This document shows, piece by piece, positions 1 to 6,668 of a DNA stretch of 21,134 bases. Position numbers and translations under genes: made by a program. The DNA is from Cryomorphaceae bacterium. Lineage in GTDB: Bacteria > Bacteroidota > Bacteroidia > Flavobacteriales > Crocinitomicaceae. The DNA lies in assembly GCA_021298235.1 (NCBI GenBank), contig JAJTDX010000029.1:1-21134 (forward strand), read 5' to 3'. Every line of letters begins with the position of its first letter. Positions within the stretch are counted from its first letter, which is position 1. The notes under the pieces are model-generated. The model was not told the origin of the DNA and ran no database searches. It saw nothing but the letters and a program-made list of their open reading frames with translations.

Positions 1-965
1 AGGCAAGAAAGGAAAGTGATGAACAAAAAAGAATGATTACACAAAGTGCAATAGCACTCATCGTTTTAAGTGCTTTACTCTTATTTGGGCTTCTTCAGTA
101 TAGGTCGAAAGTACAATCGCAGAAAAAATTGGAATTATTAAATGACGAGTTGCGAAATACCAATATAGAACTTGGAGAAAGTAAGCAGGTGATTGAGGTG
201 CAGCACAGAGAAATTACTGATAGCCTGAATTATGCTCAACAAATACAACGCGCTATTCTACCCAAAACGGAAGATCTTCGATCTATCTTCCCTGAATCAT
301 TTGTCCTCTATTATCCGAAAGAGGCAATCGGTGGAGACTTTTACTGGGTTACGCAACTTGAAAATAAAAAAATCGTTGTTGTCGCTGACGGCACCGGCCA
401 TGGGGCTCCGGGTGGATTTTTAACCATGCTTGGCGTGGCCATGCTGAACGAATTGGTCATTGAACAAAAGATTTGTTCACCCGCCGAATTATTGAATCAA
501 ATGAGGTCGAAAGTGATTACTTCACTCAAACAATCCATCAGCGAAGGAGAACACAAAGATGGATTTGATATGAGCATCTGTGTAATAGATCAGGAAAATC
601 GACAGCTTACCTACGGCTTGGCCAATCAATCCATTTTACTTCAAAAAGAGGAGGAGTTACTGATTCTCAAAGGCAATCGCTTTCCGGTTGGTTTATACGG
701 AGAAGAGATGCAACCGTTCCACGAATACACTTTGGAACTTGGAGAGGGAAATTACTTGTACCTTATGACGGATGGATTTAGTGATCAATTCGGAGGTGAG
801 AACGGAAAAAAATACAAAAGTAAGAACCTCCAAAATTTCATTTCCAACCTAAAATTTCAGAAAGCTGCCGAACAGTCAGAATCCTTAAAAACAGAGTTTT
901 ACAATTGGAAAGGTTCTTTTGCCCAAACCGACGATGTGACACTCTTCGGGATAAAAGTTCTTTAG
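1..965 (+). CDS. SpoIIE/PP2C-type serine phosphatase, membrane anchored (5' end outside window)
   Basis: The reading frame is open from the window edge (first full codon at 3) to the TAG at 963-965, so this is probably the C-terminal part of a longer protein; the ATG at 33 need not be the start. Visible order: a hydrophobic membrane segment encoded at about 36-100, a coiled-coil linker (about 110-235) ending in the DSLNYAQQIQRAILP helix typical of SpoIIE-type phosphatases, then the metal-dependent phosphatase domain. Metal-binding acidic motifs are present: GGDFYWV, DGTGHGAPGG, DGFDMS, MTDGFSDQFGG and a terminal TDDVTL. In Bacteroidota such C-termini usually follow periplasmic TPR or sensor repeats, so upstream TPRs are likely but not seen. 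It would dephosphorylate Ser/Thr-phosphoproteins, possibly an anti-sigma-factor antagonist; the partner is unknown. The domain call is secure, the biological role is not. Confidence 0.9.
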   Translation, partial: ARKESDEQKRMITQSAIALIVLSALLLFGLLQYRSKVQSQKKLELLNDELRNTNIELGESKQVIEVQHREITDSLNYAQQIQRAILPKTEDLRSIFPESFVLYYPKEAIGGDFYWVTQLENKKIVVVADGTGHGAPGGFLTMLGVAMLNELVIEQKICSPAELLNQMRSKVITSLKQSISEGEHKDGFDMSICVIDQENRQLTYGLANQSILLQKEEELLILKGNRFPVGLYGEEMQPFHEYTLELGEGNYLYLMTDGFSDQFGGENGKKYKSKNLQNFISNLKFQKAAEQSESLKTEFYNWKGSFAQTDDVTLFGIKVL

Positions 966-1021
966 AGGAATACTTTTACACCAACGCTTTCAAGAAATCC
1001 TGCGTTTCTAAATCAAATCCT

Positions 1022-1054
1022 TTTTGGAAGGAAGTTAAAAGTTTATTAAATTCG
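1022..1054 (+). promoter_or_regulatory. candidate Bacteroidetes-type promoter of the T9SS cargo gene
   Basis: TTTTG at 1022-1026 is followed after 20 nt by TAAATTCG at 1047-1054, one mismatch from the -7 consensus TAnnTTTG. The box ends 24 nt before the ATG at 1079. Plausible by position and spacing, but the -7 box is imperfect. Confidence 0.35.
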
Positions 1055-1078
1055 CAACGCAAACATTAAAGATCGATT

Positions 1079-2893
1079 ATGAAAAAGATTTACTTAAGTT
1101 TCCTTGGCCTTTTGGCAATTGGTAGTGTAACTGCCCAAGTGAACAAATCCAATGTAGCTCCATTGGTTAAAAAGCAGTCACCAGTGATCGGAACAGTTAA
1201 AACAACTACTCCGAAACCAGCTACTGCAGAAGAAAAAGCTACAATTATTTGGGAAGATGATTTCTCTTCTCCAGCAACATGGAACCTAGCGAATGTAGGA
1301 TTGAATCCTGCAGGTTGGGAATTTTCGACTACACCAGCTGATATTCCTGTTGGTGCATTATCGCCGATGGGATCAACAACCGCTGCTAACGGGTTTCTAT
1401 TTGTAAACTCGGATGCAAACAATGGTTCGGATTTTGATGGTTTTGATATCATCACTACTGCTACAAATGTTACTCCAATTGACCTCACAGGATATCCTTA
1501 TGTGAAGTTGAAGTATCAGCACAACTTCCGTTGGTGGAAAGACACTCGTGGTGTTCGTGTAAGTGCTGACAACGGTGCTACATGGACTGATTTTGAAATG
1601 TCTAACGAGACCGAATATTCTCTTCCTGATCAGAACTCCGGTAACCCAGAGGTAACTTCTATCGATATTTCCTCTATCGCTGGTGGTGCATCTCAAGTTT
1701 TGGTTCAGTTCTACTACGATGACAATGATTATTGGGGTTGGTACTGGGCTGTTGACGATGTTTCTATCGAAGTTCTTGAAGATTATGACCTTACTTTTGT
1801 TTCTCCTTATTGGGGATCAACAGGAGCATGGGGTGCACGTCTTCCTTACTTCAGCATCCCAACTTCACAAATTGCTCCGATTGATTTCTCCGGAGGAGTT
1901 AAAAACAGTGGAGCTATGATCCAAAATGACATCACTGTTACTGCAACAGTTGGTGCGTTCACTACGACTTCTGCACCGGGTTCAATCGCGCAAGGTGTGA
2001 TTGACACTTTGGATTGTCCTGCACAGTGGACTCCTGCTTCAACTGTAGGTTCAAGCACAGTCAATATGTCTACTGCTTCAGGTCAAACAGACGCTTTCGC
2101 TGATGACAACTCATTGGCTCCTATTACAGTGAACGTAACAAACTTCAGTTATTCTCGTGACAACGGTGTAGCTGAAAATGGTACATTCAATGGTGGTGAA
2201 GGTTTTGAAGCTGGTAACATCTATGATATGTATGCTGCAGCAACTATGTACGGTGTGGATGTTTATATCAACGGTGTTGCTGAAGCAGGTGCTGAAATCT
2301 ATGCAACAGTTTACACGATTGATGCCGCAACAGGTGATTTCGTTTATGCAAACGGTACTGCTCCTTACGTTTTGGATGCAGCTGATCTTGATGCTGTAGT
2401 TACTCTTCCTTTGTTGACTTCTCAGTCGTTGAACGCAGGTGAGCCTTACCTAGTAGTAGTTGGTTCTTTCGGAGACGGTGGTGCAACAAATGACCTTGTG
2501 ATTGCTACTTCTGGTACATCTGAAGACAACACTTCATATTACTTTGACATGACAGATCAGACATGGTACTACACTAACTCTACACCAATGGTGCGCATGA
2601 ACATGGATCCTTCTCTTTCTGTAGGAGAGGTAGCTGGTTCATCAGTTCTTTCAGTATATCCTAACCCATCAAATGCATCTACAACAGTTTCATTTGATGT
2701 AAAAGGTGACGCTGAAGTTTCTGTAAACGTAACAGACCTTTCAGGAAAAGTTGTTTACGCTTCTAACTTGGGTTCTGTTAAAGGAGCACAAAAAGTAAAC
2801 ATCAATACTGAGTCATTGAACAGCGGTATCTACATGGTGAATGTAAACATGAATGGTACGGTTTCAACAACTAAACTTGTTGTTAAGAAATAA
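1079..2893 (+). CDS. secreted T9SS cargo protein with choice-of-anchor-J-like domain and type A sorting domain
   Basis: The 604-aa protein opens with a Sec signal peptide (MKKIYLSFLGLLAIGSVTAQ, cleavage near residue 20). Residues about 55-230 resemble the choice-of-anchor J (MAM-like) beta-sandwich: IIWEDDFSS..W, then VRVSADNGATWTD and a closing WAVDDVSIEVL, the usual pattern for this fold. Residues about 230-515 are low-cysteine, Thr/Ala/Asp-rich and not recognised, with beta-rich periodicity. The last 80 residues (VYPNPSNAST..., ending TTKLVVKK) form a T9SS type A sorting domain, so the protein is exported by Sec and then across the outer membrane, where the C-terminal domain is normally cleaved or used for surface attachment. 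No catalytic motif is visible, and an adhesive or structural surface role is only an inference. It is a single-gene unit closed by the hairpin at 2913-2941. The secretion call is very secure; the function is unknown. Confidence 0.93.
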   Translation: MKKIYLSFLGLLAIGSVTAQVNKSNVAPLVKKQSPVIGTVKTTTPKPATAEEKATIIWEDDFSSPATWNLANVGLNPAGWEFSTTPADIPVGALSPMGSTTAANGFLFVNSDANNGSDFDGFDIITTATNVTPIDLTGYPYVKLKYQHNFRWWKDTRGVRVSADNGATWTDFEMSNETEYSLPDQNSGNPEVTSIDISSIAGGASQVLVQFYYDDNDYWGWYWAVDDVSIEVLEDYDLTFVSPYWGSTGAWGARLPYFSIPTSQIAPIDFSGGVKNSGAMIQNDITVTATVGAFTTTSAPGSIAQGVIDTLDCPAQWTPASTVGSSTVNMSTASGQTDAFADDNSLAPITVNVTNFSYSRDNGVAENGTFNGGEGFEAGNIYDMYAAATMYGVDVYINGVAEAGAEIYATVYTIDAATGDFVYANGTAPYVLDAADLDAVVTLPLLTSQSLNAGEPYLVVVGSFGDGGATNDLVIATSGTSEDNTSYYFDMTDQTWYYTNSTPMVRMNMDPSLSVGEVAGSSVLSVYPNPSNASTTVSFDVKGDAEVSVNVTDLSGKVVYASNLGSVKGAQKVNINTESLNSGIYMVNVNMNGTVSTTKLVVKK

Positions 2894-2912
2894 TCGAAAG
2901 ATTAAAAAAGAG

Positions 2913-2941
2913 AAGGGTCGGTTTTACCGGCCCTTTTTTTT
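2913..2941 (+). terminator. rho-independent terminator of the T9SS cargo gene
   Basis: Stem GGGTCGGT / ACCGGCCC (8 pairs with one T-G wobble) around a TTT loop, followed by a run of eight T (2934-2941). It begins 20 nt after the stop codon. The T-run also supplies the -33 element of the fabD promoter. Confidence 0.9.
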
Positions 2942-2969
2942 GTGCTACACTTTTGCTTTGTTACCTTTG
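2938..2969 (+). promoter_or_regulatory. fabD promoter, Bacteroidetes -33/-7 type
   Basis: TTTTG at 2938-2942, a 19-nt spacer, then TACCTTTG at 2962-2969, an exact match to TAnnTTTG. The -7 box ends 19 nt before the ATG at 2989. The -33 element lies inside the T-run of the preceding terminator, so the two signals share bases. Confidence 0.7.
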
Positions 2970-2988
2970 TACTGAAAAATTTGAACTT

Positions 2989-3870
2989 ATGAAAGCATAC
3001 GTATTCCCCGGCCAAGGCGCTCAGTTTCCAGGGATGGGAAAAGAGCTATATGATCAATCAAGTCTCGCAAAGCAATTGTTCCAACGAGCAAATGAGCTTC
3101 TCGGATTCGAGATCACAAAAGTAATGTTTGAAGGCACGGAGGAAGAGCTCAAGCAGACGAAAGTCACACAGCCTGCTATTTTTTTGCATTCAACAATACT
3201 TGCTGCCTGTCTGGGAGAGCAATTTAATCCTGACATGGTTGCAGGGCATTCGCTTGGTGAACTTTCAGCACTTGTTGCAAATAAAACGCTTTCTTTTGAG
3301 GATGGTTTGATTCTAGTTTCGAAACGTGCTCTTGCTATGCAAAAAGCTTGCGAAGCCGAACCATCCACGATGGCTGCGATCCTAAATCTGGAGGATGAAG
3401 TTATTGAAAAGATCTGTTCCGAAATCGAAGGAGTTGTAGTTCCGGCAAATTACAACTGCCCGGGACAACTCGTAATCTCCGGAGCATATCCCGCAGTAGA
3501 AAAAGCTTGCGAAAAACTTACTGAGGCAGGTGCCAAGCGAGCATTGATTCTTCCGGTGGGCGGTGCATTTCACTCTCCCCTCATGGAGCCTGCACGAGAG
3601 GAATTGGCACAAGCAATCGAAGCAACAACATTTAACACGCCTTCTTGTCCAGTATATCAAAATGTAACGGCCAGTGCTGTGAGCGATCCAGATATGATCA
3701 AATCCAACTTGATCGCACAATTAACTGCTCCCGTAAGATGGACTCAAACTATGAATCAAATGATCTCGGATGGCGCTACTGAAGTAATTGAAGTTGGACC
3801 AGGAAAAGTGTTGCAAGGACTTTTCAAAAAAGTCGATCGTGCATTCCCTTGTTCTAGTGCGGAATTGTAA
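2989..3870 (+). CDS. fabD: malonyl-CoA:ACP transacylase
   Basis: FabD transfers malonyl from CoA to acyl carrier protein, supplying the extender unit for fatty-acid synthesis in the cytoplasm. The 293-aa protein starts MKAYVFPGQGAQ, the family's canonical N-terminus. The nucleophile elbow GHSLGE places the catalytic Ser at residue 88, the conserved Arg is R113 (SKRAL), and the catalytic His is H195 in GGAFHSPLM. The length is normal for the family. The frame could begin 12 codons earlier at a TTG (2953), but that would include the -7 promoter box, so ATG 2989 is chosen. No other fab genes adjoin it; it is a monocistronic unit between its own promoter and the terminator at 3888-3916. Confidence 0.97.
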   Translation: MKAYVFPGQGAQFPGMGKELYDQSSLAKQLFQRANELLGFEITKVMFEGTEEELKQTKVTQPAIFLHSTILAACLGEQFNPDMVAGHSLGELSALVANKTLSFEDGLILVSKRALAMQKACEAEPSTMAAILNLEDEVIEKICSEIEGVVVPANYNCPGQLVISGAYPAVEKACEKLTEAGAKRALILPVGGAFHSPLMEPAREELAQAIEATTFNTPSCPVYQNVTASAVSDPDMIKSNLIAQLTAPVRWTQTMNQMISDGATEVIEVGPGKVLQGLFKKVDRAFPCSSAEL

Positions 3871-3887
3871 AATTTCTCAAACACGTC

Positions 3888-3916
3888 AAAAAGGCCTCCA
3901 AAAGAGGTCTTTTTTT
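3888..3916 (+). terminator. rho-independent terminator of fabD
   Basis: Stem AAGGCCTC / GAGGTCTT (one G-T wobble), extended by A-T pairs, with loop CAAAA and a T-run ending near 3916. It lies 17 nt after the fabD stop codon. Confidence 0.88.
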
Positions 3917-3921
3917 GTTTA

Positions 3922-3951
3922 CTACGTAGATCTACGTACACCTGCTACGTA
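3922..3951 (+). repeat. three CTACGTA repeats including a perfect 16-bp palindrome
   Basis: CTACGTA occurs at 3922-3928, 3932-3938 and 3945-3951. The first two form the perfect palindrome TACGTAGATCTACGTA (3923-3938). Site starts are 10 and 13 nt apart, about one helical turn, as expected for cooperative binding of a dimeric regulator. The array lies between the fabD terminator and the first SprB-like gene, 116-145 nt upstream of its ATG. An operator function is inferred; no regulator is encoded nearby. Confidence 0.45.
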
Positions 3952-3965
3952 AAACAACTCTTTCC

Positions 3966-4066
3966 ACCTATCGGTATCTCCGTATTTTACACCACTATTC
4001 TATAAGGTAGGATATCGCTTCAAGAAATTCGTCGTTTGTTTGCATTAGAAACGTAATTAACACGTC
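3966..4066 (+). promoter_or_regulatory. upstream region of SprB-like gene A, conserved with that of gene B
   Basis: This 101-nt stretch aligns without gaps with 6568-6668 upstream of the paralogue. The ends match best: ACCTATYGG at the far end and 38 of the last 51 positions by hand count. It contains the palindrome TTCAAGAA (4019-4026) and the invariant CGTCGTTTGTTTG (4030-4042). TTTGTTTG (4035-4042) is one base from the -7 consensus TAnnTTTG and ends 24 nt before the ATG. No clear -33 TTTG is seen at the expected spacing, so an activator bound at the palindrome is possible (inference). Confidence 0.5.
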
Positions 4067-4738
4067 ATGAAAACAACAAAAGGAATTTTCGCAGCAGCAA
4101 TCATCGCAATGAGTACTTTGGTATCTTTCGCAAACGAAGGATTAAGAGTAGAGATCACCAAATCAGATATTACTTGTTTTGGACAAGCGAATGGAAAAGC
4201 GGAACTTTACATAGCAGGTGGTCACGCACCGTACGCAATCAACTGGAGTAACGGACAAAATACTTCCGCAATCTCTGATCTTAAAAAAGGTATGTACGTT
4301 GTTACCGTTACAGATGCTAAAGGAAACAGCGTAAAAGATTCTGTAAAAATCACTATGCCTGCTCCTATATCTGTTAGCTACAATACACCTCGTGAAACTG
4401 CAACAGCAAACTTCAATGCCGAAATGAATATCTTGGTAAATGGCGGTACTCCGTGGGAAATGGAAACAGCTGCTCCAATGTACATGTTCCGATTGAATGA
4501 TAAAACGTATTATGAGCACCCTGAGAAACTTGAAGACGGAATCTATAAATTAACAATAGAAGATGCGAGAGGTTGTAAATTGACTACGAACATCAACCTT
4601 CAGGTTCAAGTTGAAAATGCAATCGTTCAAAAAGAAAAACCAGCATTCAATGGCAACGGGAACGTTCAAATGACCGTAAAACCAATTCATTTGGTTATCG
4701 AACAAAATAAAAAGACCATTACACAGAACTACAACTAA
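4067..4738 (+). CDS. exported SprB-repeat-like protein, paralogue A
   Basis: The 223-aa protein has a signal peptide (residues 1-22, MKTTKGIFAA...SFA) and then a recognisable SprB-type repeat at about 26-100: DITCFGQANGKAELYIAGG, APYAINWSNG, ISDLKKGMYVVTVTDAKGN. SprB repeats are known from the gliding adhesin SprB and other Bacteroidota surface proteins. A second, degenerate copy spans about 117-180 (GGTPW, EHPEKLEDGIYKLTIEDARGC). The last 40 residues end in QNYN with no T9SS sorting domain, so the mature protein is probably periplasmic or is held at the surface by a partner. It is about 70% identical by hand count to the protein encoded at 6669-7337. It has its own upstream region and terminator. 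Function is unknown; adhesion or a structural role is inference. Confidence 0.85.
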   Translation: MKTTKGIFAAAIIAMSTLVSFANEGLRVEITKSDITCFGQANGKAELYIAGGHAPYAINWSNGQNTSAISDLKKGMYVVTVTDAKGNSVKDSVKITMPAPISVSYNTPRETATANFNAEMNILVNGGTPWEMETAAPMYMFRLNDKTYYEHPEKLEDGIYKLTIEDARGCKLTTNINLQVQVENAIVQKEKPAFNGNGNVQMTVKPIHLVIEQNKKTITQNYN

Positions 4739-4765
4739 ACCTATCAACAAAACACAGTTTGTAGC

Positions 4766-4800
4766 AAGGGAGGCCAAGGCCTCCCTTTGTGTTTTATACA
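4766..4800 (+). terminator. hairpin terminator of SprB-like gene A
   Basis: Perfect 10-bp inverted repeat AAGGGAGGCC (4766-4775) / GGCCTCCCTT (4778-4787) separated by only AA; in RNA the inner pairs would open to give a usable loop. It is followed by TGTGTTTTAT, an interrupted T-rich tail, so termination may be partial. Confidence 0.75.
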
Positions 4801-4833
4801 ATTTTTGTAACTTAGAGTATTAATTTCATACCT

Positions 4834-6519
4834 ATGAAGCAATTTTACCTTTTACTTGTATTCCTTTCAAGTTGGTGTTATTCTCAAAATCCACTTTTCA
4901 TCCCCGACACTTTAAGCGGTACAAACATTGATCTTACCATTCAATCAGGTGAAACATCATTATTCTCGGGAACCCCCACCCAAACAATGGGTATTAATGG
5001 CAATTTTCTGGCACCCACAGTTATATTAAATAAGTGGCAAAATGTAAGCCTAAATGTCAATAACACCTTGCAGGATACCACAACAATTCATTGGCACGGA
5101 CTTCACGTTTCTCCTGAAAATGATGGCGGTCCTCATACTCCCATTCTTCCCGGACAAACATGGAATCCTGAGTTCCAGGTATTGGATTGGGCCTCTACCT
5201 ATTGGTATCACCCACATTTGCATCATAAAACCAACGAGCATGTTCAAAAAGGTATCTCAGGATTTTTAATTGTACGAGACAGTGCTGAGCGAAATTTGGA
5301 ATTGCCAAGATCGTATGGGATCGACGATTTTCCATTGGCAATTCAAACGAAGGCATTTACCACAGACAACCAAATAATTACGATGACTACTGCCTTGGAT
5401 AGTATGCTCATGGTAAATGGCACCTTGGATCCATATTTGGATGTTCCTGCACAGGTTATTCGGCTAAGATTGCTCAACGGCTCATCCGAAAGGGTCTTTA
5501 ATTTAGGACTTTCAAATGGGCAAGCGTTTTTTCAAATCGGCTCAGACGGTGGTTTACTCTCTAGCGCTGTAAACTCATCAAGACTTCAGCTTGCTCCGGG
5601 TGAGCGTGCAGAAATATTAGTGAATTGCAGTGGACTGGAAAATCAAACTATTTACCTAAGATCCTTCAATTCGGAATTAGCCAATGGCATTTATGGGGCC
5701 GCGCAACCAGGTATGGGAGCCGGACAGACAATCCCTAACTATTCCCAAAACCCTCTCAATGGTTCAGATTTCGATATACTCGAATTACGAGTAATTGCTC
5801 AAACGAGCAATCCAGTGATTACAATTCCTTCGCAGCTTATTACTCATACTCCATGGACGCAAGGTTCACAAGACTTTTCCCGAACAATTACTTTTTCACC
5901 TGTTAACATGGGGCCGACAGCAATTCAAGGTCCTTTTGTGTTTGATATGATGCCTTTTGACATGATGATGATTAATCAGTATGTACAATTGAACGATATA
6001 GAGATTTGGACTCTTCAAAACAATACCCCTATTGCACATCCTTTCCATATTCATGATGTTCAGTTCTATATTCTTGATATAAATGGTGTGCCTCCTTCAC
6101 CTGATTTAGCGGGAAGAAAAGATGTCATACTTGTTCCCGGAGGTATGGGAACCGTTAGATTTATCACAAAATTTGAAGATTTCTCAAATGATACGTTACC
6201 GTATATGTATCATTGTCATATGCTTACACATGAGGACGACGGAATGATGGGACAATTTATTGTTCAATCACAAAATAGTTCGCTTAGTGAGAATGATCTT
6301 TCAGATGACATCCACATTTATCCAAACCCATTCAAGGAAGATTTTACGATTTCACCAAACGATCTATTAAAAACTGAGATATTTTCATCACAGGGTGAAT
6401 TGTTATTTAGTGGAAAGGAATTATCAGGAAAGGAATTGAACAACTATCCCAACGGGTGTTACATTTTACATCTCATCTCTGCCGATCGTAGCGTTAGCCT
6501 AAAAATAGTAAAACAGTGA
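4834..6519 (+). CDS. secreted multicopper oxidase with T9SS type A sorting domain
   Basis: The 561-aa protein has a signal peptide (residues 1-18, ending CYSQ), three cupredoxin-like domains, and a C-terminal T9SS sorting domain from about 490 (IHIYPNPF ... SLKIVKQ). All four copper-ligand motifs of a laccase/CueO-type enzyme are present: HWHGLH (86-91), YHPHLH (125-130), HPFHIH (402-407) and HCHMLTHEDDGMM (460-472), with Met471 or Met472 as probable type-1 axial ligand. A Met cluster lies just before the third motif (FDMMPFDMMM). It should couple one-electron oxidation of a substrate to reduction of O2 to water outside the cell. The substrate (Cu(I), phenolics, bilirubin-like or metal) cannot be told from the sequence. 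The gene sits between two SprB-like paralogues. No clear promoter was found after the imperfect terminator at 4766-4800, so partial read-through is possible. Confidence 0.95.
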   Translation: MKQFYLLLVFLSSWCYSQNPLFIPDTLSGTNIDLTIQSGETSLFSGTPTQTMGINGNFLAPTVILNKWQNVSLNVNNTLQDTTTIHWHGLHVSPENDGGPHTPILPGQTWNPEFQVLDWASTYWYHPHLHHKTNEHVQKGISGFLIVRDSAERNLELPRSYGIDDFPLAIQTKAFTTDNQIITMTTALDSMLMVNGTLDPYLDVPAQVIRLRLLNGSSERVFNLGLSNGQAFFQIGSDGGLLSSAVNSSRLQLAPGERAEILVNCSGLENQTIYLRSFNSELANGIYGAAQPGMGAGQTIPNYSQNPLNGSDFDILELRVIAQTSNPVITIPSQLITHTPWTQGSQDFSRTITFSPVNMGPTAIQGPFVFDMMPFDMMMINQYVQLNDIEIWTLQNNTPIAHPFHIHDVQFYILDINGVPPSPDLAGRKDVILVPGGMGTVRFITKFEDFSNDTLPYMYHCHMLTHEDDGMMGQFIVQSQNSSLSENDLSDDIHIYPNPFKEDFTISPNDLLKTEIFSSQGELLFSGKELSGKELNNYPNGCYILHLISADRSVSLKIVKQ

Positions 6520-6567
6520 TGTTTTAAGCAGAACTACTTAGGCCCTACACATAGTTTTTCTATTTAT

Positions 6568-6668
6568 ACCTATTGGATACTATGTAATTTGCAAGTGACA
6601 TTCATTTAATTGCTATCCGGTTCTTGAAAAACGTCGTTTGTTTGTAAAAGAAACGCAAAAGAAACGTC
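6568..6668 (+). promoter_or_regulatory. upstream region of SprB-like gene B, conserved with that of gene A
   Basis: Gapless counterpart of 3966-4066. It carries ACCTATTGG at the same distance (101 nt) from the ATG, the palindrome TTCTTGAA (6621-6628), the invariant CGTCGTTTGTTTG (6632-6644) and AGAAACG. Unique to this copy is a tandem 11-nt repeat in the leader, AAAAGAAACGC then AAAAGAAACGT (6646-6667). The remaining bases back to the oxidase stop codon hold no gene; a weak 5-bp hairpin at about 6532-6560 is the only possible terminator for the oxidase. Confidence 0.5.

Noticed and set aside
966..1078. Possible terminator hairpin AACGC...GCGTT after the phosphatase gene
   Set aside because: Only five pairs around a 14-nt loop and no adjoining T-run; not strong enough to list.
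1090..1488. 132-codon open frame on the - strand opposite the T9SS cargo gene
   Set aside because: Antisense shadow created by the codon bias of the real gene; no recognisable features.
2953..2988. TTG start 12 codons upstream for fabD
   Set aside because: It would place the -7 promoter box inside the coding region, and the added residues do not look like FabD.
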